From NCBI GenBank assembly GCA_027858995.1, contig JAQIBP010000056.1:1-64000 (forward strand): 64,000 nucleotides of DNA, written 5' to 3'. Position 1 is the stretch's first letter. Each line of letters begins with the position of its first letter. The position numbers were made by a program, and so were the translations under genes. The notes under the pieces are model-generated. The model did no database searches, had not been told where the DNA came from, and was given only the letters and a program-made list of their open reading frames with translations. This DNA comes from Deltaproteobacteria bacterium (GTDB taxonomy: Bacteria; Desulfobacterota; Desulfobacteria; Desulfobacterales; Desulfobacteraceae). Of this stretch, positions 58,332-64,000 are shown one piece after another.

Positions 58332-58709
58332 ATGGCTGACCAATTAGGAATTTACAAATGCAGTTTATGTGGCAACATTGTACAGGTACTTCACGGTGAA
58401 CAACCACCTGTTATGTGTTGTGGAGAAGAAATGGACCGTCTGGTTGAAAATACCATTGATGCAGCAGTTGAAAAACATGTACCTGTTATTGAAAAAATCG
58501 AGGGCGGTTATCTGGTAAAAGTAGGCAGTGTGCCTCACCCAATGGGTGATGATCACTGGATTGAGTGGATTGAGCTTGCTTCAGAAGATGATACTTTTGT
58601 ACAAAGAAAGATACTTAAACCAACAGATAAACCTGAAGTTGAATTTAAAACCGATGCAGCCAAGGTTGTTGCAAGGGAATATTGCAATCTTCATGGTCTT
58701 TGGAAATAA
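58332..58709 (+). CDS. Desulfoferrodoxin / superoxide reductase
   Basis: [61 protein letters not shown]. Confidence 0.96.
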   Translation: MADQLGIYKCSLCGNIVQVLHGEQPPVMCCGEEMDRLVENTIDAAVEKHVPVIEKIEGGYLVKVGSVPHPMGDDHWIEWIELASEDDTFVQRKILKPTDKPEVEFKTDAAKVVAREYCNLHGLWK

Positions 58710-58768
58710 TAAAACTTAAGTATAATAAATTTATTGTACAGATAAACCGACTGAACAGATTGTTACAC

Positions 58769-58810
58769 AACAAGACCTTTGAATAGAGTTACATATTCAA
58801 AGGTCTTGTT
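58769..58810. terminator. Bidirectional hairpin terminator between convergent desulfoferrodoxin and flavodiiron genes
   Basis: AACAAGACCTTTGAATA / TATTCAAAGGTCTTGTT perfect 17-bp arms with 8-nt loop. Confidence 0.8.
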
Positions 58811-58889
58811 AATATATAGTTGCCTGCAATTGTAAAAATATCAGCTGCCTGAAATCATCAGGCATTATTTCATCTGAATCAATATCTCT

Positions 58890-60086
58890 TTAAGAGCATT
58901 TTTCCTTTAAAGCTTTTGCTATTTTAACACCAAGGTCGAAACATCTGTTCAAATCATCTTCATCAGGAACATATTGAACCCTGACACCGTCGTCAATAAT
59001 ATCCAACTTCATTTCAGAAAATTCCTTGTTAAGAATTTTTACTGCCTCACCACTCCATCCAAAGGAGCCAAATGCAGCAGCAATCTTATTCTGGGGTTTT
59101 AATCCTTTAATATATGTCATTACATCTGCAATTACAGGGAAGATATTGTTGTTAAGGGTTGGAGATCCAACAATAATAGCTCCCGCTTCAATAATTTCCG
59201 TTAAAATATCACTTCTGTGCCATTTCCTTGTATTCATAAGTCTTACATTTACCTCTTCTGACTCAATACCGCTTGTGATCTCTTTTGCCATCTTTGTAGT
59301 GCTTTCCCACATGGAATCAAAGATTATGACCACCTTTTTTTGTGGTTCCTGTTTTGACCACTTGTCATAGAGTTCAATAATTTTAGATGGATTATCCCGC
59401 CAGATAATTCCATGATCAGGGCAGATCATATTGAGTTTAAGGTTCATTTTTGCAACATCTTTTAAAAGCGACTGCACCCTTGGTGAGAAGTGAAGCAGAA
59501 TATTGGCATAGTATTTTCTTGCATGGGGAATAATTTCATCACCGATCTCATCATCAAAGAACATATCACCGGCAAAGTGCTGTCCAAAGGCATCACTGGA
59601 AAACAGTATGCCCTCATCTGCAAGATATGTAAACATGCTGTCCGGCCAGTGAAGCATTTTTGTCTCAAGGAATGAGAAAGTTCTGTCTCCAATGGTTATA
59701 TTTTCACCATGTTTTATAACCTGGAAATTAAAATCCTCATTTAAATTGCCTTTGATATTTTTTGCACCCATTTTAGAACAGTAAAGGGGTTTGTCTACTC
59801 CTATTCTATGCATTATTTTGGGTATGGCGCCGGAATGATCCATTTCAGCATGATTGGAAATAACAGCATCAATCTTTTCAGGATCAATAATTCTGCTGAT
59901 ATTGGACAGCAGTTCTTTTCCAAATTTTTCTTTTACAGTATCAATAAGGATGTTTTTTTTACCAAGCACGAGAAATGAATTATAAGTTGTGCCTTCATAG
60001 GTGGAATATCCATGGAAGTCTCTTATGTCCCAGTCACGGCAGCCCACAGAATATATTTTATTTGCAATTTCAATTGGTTTATACAT
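58890..60086 (-). CDS. Flavodiiron protein (rubredoxin:oxygen/NO oxidoreductase, FprA-like)
   Basis: HAEMDHSGAIP (metallo-beta-lactamase diiron site), WPDSMFTYL, FDSMWESTTKMA flavodoxin domain, GSFGWSGEAV. Confidence 0.94.
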   Translation of the reverse strand: MYKPIEIANKIYSVGCRDWDIRDFHGYSTYEGTTYNSFLVLGKKNILIDTVKEKFGKELLSNISRIIDPEKIDAVISNHAEMDHSGAIPKIMHRIGVDKPLYCSKMGAKNIKGNLNEDFNFQVIKHGENITIGDRTFSFLETKMLHWPDSMFTYLADEGILFSSDAFGQHFAGDMFFDDEIGDEIIPHARKYYANILLHFSPRVQSLLKDVAKMNLKLNMICPDHGIIWRDNPSKIIELYDKWSKQEPQKKVVIIFDSMWESTTKMAKEITSGIESEEVNVRLMNTRKWHRSDILTEIIEAGAIIVGSPTLNNNIFPVIADVMTYIKGLKPQNKIAAAFGSFGWSGEAVKILNKEFSEMKLDIIDDGVRVQYVPDEDDLNRCFDLGVKIAKALKEKCS

Positions 60087-60403
60087 CTACGTTTATCTCC
60101 CTATCTTTAGTTTCTATTTTGAATTTTTACTTTTTAAATTATAGTCAACAACAGACAATTAATAATCATTTAGGCACCTTATTTAAATCACCCTGACCCA
60201 GGCAGATGCAAAGAGTGTGCCTTAATATTTTTTATTCTTTTTTTTAAAAATGTTTTAACTTAAACTCTATTACTATAATATTGTAAATTGAAAATCAATT
60301 GCTTATTGTCTTTGCACGATATTTGCTATAGCATCTCTGGACGAGTTGAATAAAAAAATGTCTGATCAAGATTCTGTCGTTTTAAGAGAAGTGTGCATAG
60401 TAT

Positions 60404-61762
60404 ATGAAGTTTATAAAAAGAACAAAAATCAATGTGCCTGTTGAAGCACTTTTTTCATGGCATACCAGAAGCGGTGCCATATCAAGACTGACACCGCCAT
60501 GGGCACCCCTTAAAATTATCTCCCGAAATGTAGATGGTATTCAAAAAGGGGTAAAGGTAAAATTCAGGTTGTCTCTTTTTAAAATACCCATGATATGGGA
60601 ATCCGAGCATATAGAATACAAAGAAAACAGGGAGTTTAAAGACAGGCAGATAAAAGGTCCCTTTGCAAAGTGGGAGCACACGCACAGATTTATACCAGAT
60701 GGCCAAAAAAGCTCTCTCATGGAAGACGAGCTTGAGTTTGAACTCCCCTTTGGATTGTTAAGCCATCCCTTTTATGGCATTGCCATTAAAGAATTTGAAA
60801 AGATGTTTCATTACAGGCACAGGGTATTGAAATATGATCTTGAAAATCATGTGGACAAAACTGGAAATTTAAGGATTCTTATTTCAGGTGCCAGCGGGAC
60901 CATTGGACAAGCTTTAATCTCTTTATTACAAACCTGCGGTCATGAAGTTATTATTCTTGTACGCAAAAAAAAAGATCTGTTGGATCACCAACTGTTCTGG
61001 GATCCCTATAAAGGTATATTAGATATTGAAAAGGCAGGATACATTGATGCTGTAATTAATTTAAACGGTATTGATATTTCAAAGGGCAGGTGGACAGAAA
61101 AACAAAAAAGACTCATTATTGATTCAAGAGTAATTCCTACACGCCTGCTTGCAGATAAAATAAAAAACATGACTCATAAGCCTGATGTTTTTATTAGTTC
61201 ATCTGCCATTGGTTTCTACGGAGATAACAGTGAAAGAGGCATAACTGAAACCTGTGCCAAAGGAGATCTTTTTATTTCCAATGTTTGCAAACTGTGGGAA
61301 GATGCAAGTTTTGAAGCTCAAAAAGCCGGAGTCAGAACAGTTATGCTTAGAACCGGAGTTGTGCTTACGCCTTTGGGTGGTGCACTTGCAAAAATGGTGC
61401 TGCCGTTTAAGCTTGGCATGGGAGTAGTACTCGTCAAAGGCAGACAATATATGAGTTGGATAAGTATGGATGATGAAATATCAGCCATACTGTTTATTCT
61501 TAAGGATGATAAAATAAAAGGTCCGGTTAATTTGACAGCTCCTGAACCTGTTACCAACTCAGAATTCTCAAAAACACTTGCCAGAGTCTTTTCCAGAAAA
61601 GTTTTTTTTACCATGCCAAAGTTTATGGCCAAAGCAATATGGGGACAAATGGGCCAGGAAACCCTTTTGGCAAACATCAGGGTGAAACCTGAAAAGCTTT
61701 TGAATAACGGTTTTGTCTTTCAACATAAAACACTTTTTTCTGCACTCAAAGACCTGCTATGA
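60404..61762 (+). CDS. SRPBCC domain fused to TIGR01777-type NAD-dependent epimerase (SDR39U1-like)
   Basis: N-terminal FSWHTRSGAISRLTPPWAPLKI; ILISGASGTIGQALISLL; SSSAIGFYGDNSERGITE; MSWISMDDEISAI. Confidence 0.9.
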   Translation: MKFIKRTKINVPVEALFSWHTRSGAISRLTPPWAPLKIISRNVDGIQKGVKVKFRLSLFKIPMIWESEHIEYKENREFKDRQIKGPFAKWEHTHRFIPDGQKSSLMEDELEFELPFGLLSHPFYGIAIKEFEKMFHYRHRVLKYDLENHVDKTGNLRILISGASGTIGQALISLLQTCGHEVIILVRKKKDLLDHQLFWDPYKGILDIEKAGYIDAVINLNGIDISKGRWTEKQKRLIIDSRVIPTRLLADKIKNMTHKPDVFISSSAIGFYGDNSERGITETCAKGDLFISNVCKLWEDASFEAQKAGVRTVMLRTGVVLTPLGGALAKMVLPFKLGMGVVLVKGRQYMSWISMDDEISAILFILKDDKIKGPVNLTAPEPVTNSEFSKTLARVFSRKVFFTMPKFMAKAIWGQMGQETLLANIRVKPEKLLNNGFVFQHKTLFSALKDLL

Positions 61763-62868
61763 AGCAAGTTAAAATGAATATAAAGCTCAAAATTATTTTT
61801 TCGATTTTAATGATAACAGCGCTTTGTTTCGGGTTTATTGAGATCTATTTTCCTGTTGAAAATTATAGTTTTGAAAGACTTCATATCTTTCTTTTTAATC
61901 TCTGTACAGGCGGAACCATACTATTATACTATACACGTGGAAAAGAGAGAGTCTCAAAAACCATTGGTCTGTTTTTTATTGGGTCATTGATCTATGCTTT
62001 TTCTGCATTTTTGAAAATATATCCTTTAACAATCCTTATATCGGTTTTACTTTTTATTCTTGTGGAAAAAGTTCGTATTGAAAAATTTTCTCTTTTCCCA
62101 TCAGGTTTTATCCAATCTGAGGAATCTGTCTCTAAAAAATTTCATCAGGCATCACTGTTATGTCTCTCCATTGGTATTGCCATGGCAAGCCTTGTGATAC
62201 TGAATAATGAATATTTCAAACTTGTTACCATGAGATTGCTTACCTTGGATACATTTTTCCTGGGCTTTTCTTTCCCACTTTCTTTGATTACGCTCTCTTT
62301 AGTTTTTGGAATGCTGGAAAAGCTGGAAAAGACTTCTGCAAGAATGATCATGGAGGTCTGCTTCTGGACAATCACACTTGGTGTTATCATTTTTTTCGTC
62401 TTTATGATGTTTGAAAAAATGATCCCTCAAATTTTTGTAACTTCTGCACTTTTTACTGCAGTGATTCTTGTATTTATGCTTTATACGATATTTGCAGATA
62501 AGATCCAGCAAAAACTTTTTCTAACTTCAGGAATAGGGTTTTTAATATTTACTGCAGTGACAGGTATTGCATATATATGCATAGTGATGAGTGAAGGGTA
62601 TAATCATCACAACACAAAATGGCTTATGCAGATGCATGTATTTGCCTCTTTATACGGCTGGAACCTTTGTGGTTTGTCCATAATTTGCAGGTTTGATGAT
62701 TTTCCCATAAGTATGCACTCTTTAACAGTTATAGGAATCCACTGGCTGACAGCTATTGTACTGGCCCCACTTGGAATTTTCTATCCCCTGTTCGCTGTCC
62801 TTGCTGTCATTGGCTATGCATTTATTACTCTGACACTGTTTTTCAGTTACAACACCAGGAGAGTTTAA
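61759..62868 (+). CDS. Multi-spanning membrane protein of unknown function
   Basis: About 10 hydrophobic segments; overlaps the stop of the upstream epimerase. Confidence 0.7.
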   Translation: MKQVKMNIKLKIIFSILMITALCFGFIEIYFPVENYSFERLHIFLFNLCTGGTILLYYTRGKERVSKTIGLFFIGSLIYAFSAFLKIYPLTILISVLLFILVEKVRIEKFSLFPSGFIQSEESVSKKFHQASLLCLSIGIAMASLVILNNEYFKLVTMRLLTLDTFFLGFSFPLSLITLSLVFGMLEKLEKTSARMIMEVCFWTITLGVIIFFVFMMFEKMIPQIFVTSALFTAVILVFMLYTIFADKIQQKLFLTSGIGFLIFTAVTGIAYICIVMSEGYNHHNTKWLMQMHVFASLYGWNLCGLSIICRFDDFPISMHSLTVIGIHWLTAIVLAPLGIFYPLFAVLAVIGYAFITLTLFFSYNTRRV

Positions 62869-63857
62869 TGAGTACCAGGGGAAAATTAAATCATTTCTTA
62901 AGTCTTTTTTATAATAATTCAAAAGTGCTTGTGGTAATCAATGCAGACCCGGACTCCATTGCAAGTGCCATGGCAGTGAAAAGGTTATTATGGCGAAGAG
63001 TCAAAGAGGTAGTAATTGCTTATTTCAACAAGATTACAAGACCTGATAACCTTGCCATGATTGAATATACTGAATCTGATCTAATCATGCTTGATGATAT
63101 TGATAGAGAAAATTATAATATTTTTGTAATAGTGGATTCACAGCCGGATCACCATGAAAAATTTTCCAGCTTTGATTACGATGCCATTATTGATCACCAT
63201 CCTCTTACCGATGATAATGCAAGATTTGTTGATATCAGACCTGATTTTGGTGCCTGTTCAACAATAATGACACAATATTTAAGGGCAAAAAAAATAAAAC
63301 CCTCTTTAAAACTTGCTGCAGCATTGATGATTGGGATTAAAACCGACACATCAAATTTTACAAGGCAGGCAAGTTTAAAAGATATAAAGGCATTCCAATA
63401 CCTTTATCAATTTGCAGACAATAATATTGTTGTCAAAGTTGAAAGAGCTGCTTTGAACCAGGAAGATCTGGATTTTCTCGGGAAGGCCATAAAACAAAAA
63501 AAAATTATTCATAACCGGGTTTTTTTCCATGCAGGAAATATAACTAAACCCGATGAACTCGTTATTGTGGCAGATTTTTTTTTAACACTTGTAAAAGTTA
63601 ACTGGAGCGTTATATCCGGGATTTATGAGAAAAAACTTATAATAATTTTTCGTAATGATGGATTGAGAAAGGCAGCCGGTAACACGGCAAAAGAGGCCTT
63701 TTCCATGTATGGTTCTGCAGGAGGCCACAAAACAATGGCAAGGGCAGAGCTTGATCTGAGATTAATTCGGAAAGAGATCAAACAAGTTAATAAAAAAGTC
63801 CTTGCAAACTGGATAATATCAAAAATTGAAAAAACAGCTGGTACAAGAATTAATTAA
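62868..63857 (+). CDS. DHH/DHHA1 phosphoesterase (NrnA-like)
   Basis: VLVVINADPDSIASAMAVKRL, VIVDSQPDHH, AIIDHHPLTDD, GSAGGHKTMARAEL. Confidence 0.88.
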   Translation: MSTRGKLNHFLSLFYNNSKVLVVINADPDSIASAMAVKRLLWRRVKEVVIAYFNKITRPDNLAMIEYTESDLIMLDDIDRENYNIFVIVDSQPDHHEKFSSFDYDAIIDHHPLTDDNARFVDIRPDFGACSTIMTQYLRAKKIKPSLKLAAALMIGIKTDTSNFTRQASLKDIKAFQYLYQFADNNIVVKVERAALNQEDLDFLGKAIKQKKIIHNRVFFHAGNITKPDELVIVADFFLTLVKVNWSVISGIYEKKLIIIFRNDGLRKAAGNTAKEAFSMYGSAGGHKTMARAELDLRLIRKEIKQVNKKVLANWIISKIEKTAGTRIN

Positions 63858-64000
63858 TTATTTATGAAAGATAAATTATTATGACGTTTTGTATTTTCTG
63901 GAAAAATTTTATATTGTAAAGAGCGGGAACAAAATATATAATTTTAGTCATGGGGATAGAAAATATTTTTTTATCTCTAATCTTAAAAGGAGCCAAATCG

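Noticed and set aside
1-64000. CRISPR arrays, rRNA operon, tRNA genes, complete prophage
   Set aside because: No regularly spaced direct repeats, rRNA-like sequence or phage structural genes recognised; tRNAs not seen by eye (tRNAscan-SE would be decisive)

Overview
64-kb chromosomal window that looks like an anaerobic, sulfate-reducer-type deltaproteobacterium (Desulfobacteraceae-like; inferred from gene content, not searched). Backbone: an RnfB-type Fe-S/flavin oxidoreductase fusion; a REC-PAS-HK-REC hybrid kinase; Mn-type pyrophosphatase; radical SAM protein; a complete division/cell-wall (dcw) cluster on the minus strand (mraZ-rsmH-ftsL-ftsI-murEF fusion-mraY-murD-ftsW-murG-murC-murB-ftsQ-ftsA-ftsZ); an ORP/NifX-MinD-like cluster next to it; PP2C/HDOD/GAF partner-switch proteins beside an Mla lipid-transport operon carrying a STAS protein; ADP-forming acyl-CoA synthetase; an RND pump; icd/citrate synthase/2-oxoacid:ferredoxin oxidoreductase; and an oxygen-defence cluster (flavodoxin, desulfoferrodoxin, flavodiiron protein). 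The most interesting material is accessory DNA at about 29.2-32.0 kb and 46.4-50.9 kb. I read it as the remains of a chromosomal integron: a decayed intI-like gene (50619-50790, +) divergent from a leftward series of cassette-like genes (OLD-family nuclease, membrane protein, toxin-antitoxin genes), a strong hairpin where attI would be expected, attC-like hairpins between genes, and a second cassette-like group (ankyrin protein, PD-(D/E)XK-like nuclease) at 30-32 kb. Each group is bordered by a copy of a structured 202-bp direct repeat. Other notable items: a MITE-like element inside the mla operon, MraZ boxes upstream of mraZ, a truncated and frameshifted RelE-like toxin beside its antitoxin, and a receiver domain lacking the phosphorylation residues. 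No database search or folding software was used; all family calls are by motif recognition.
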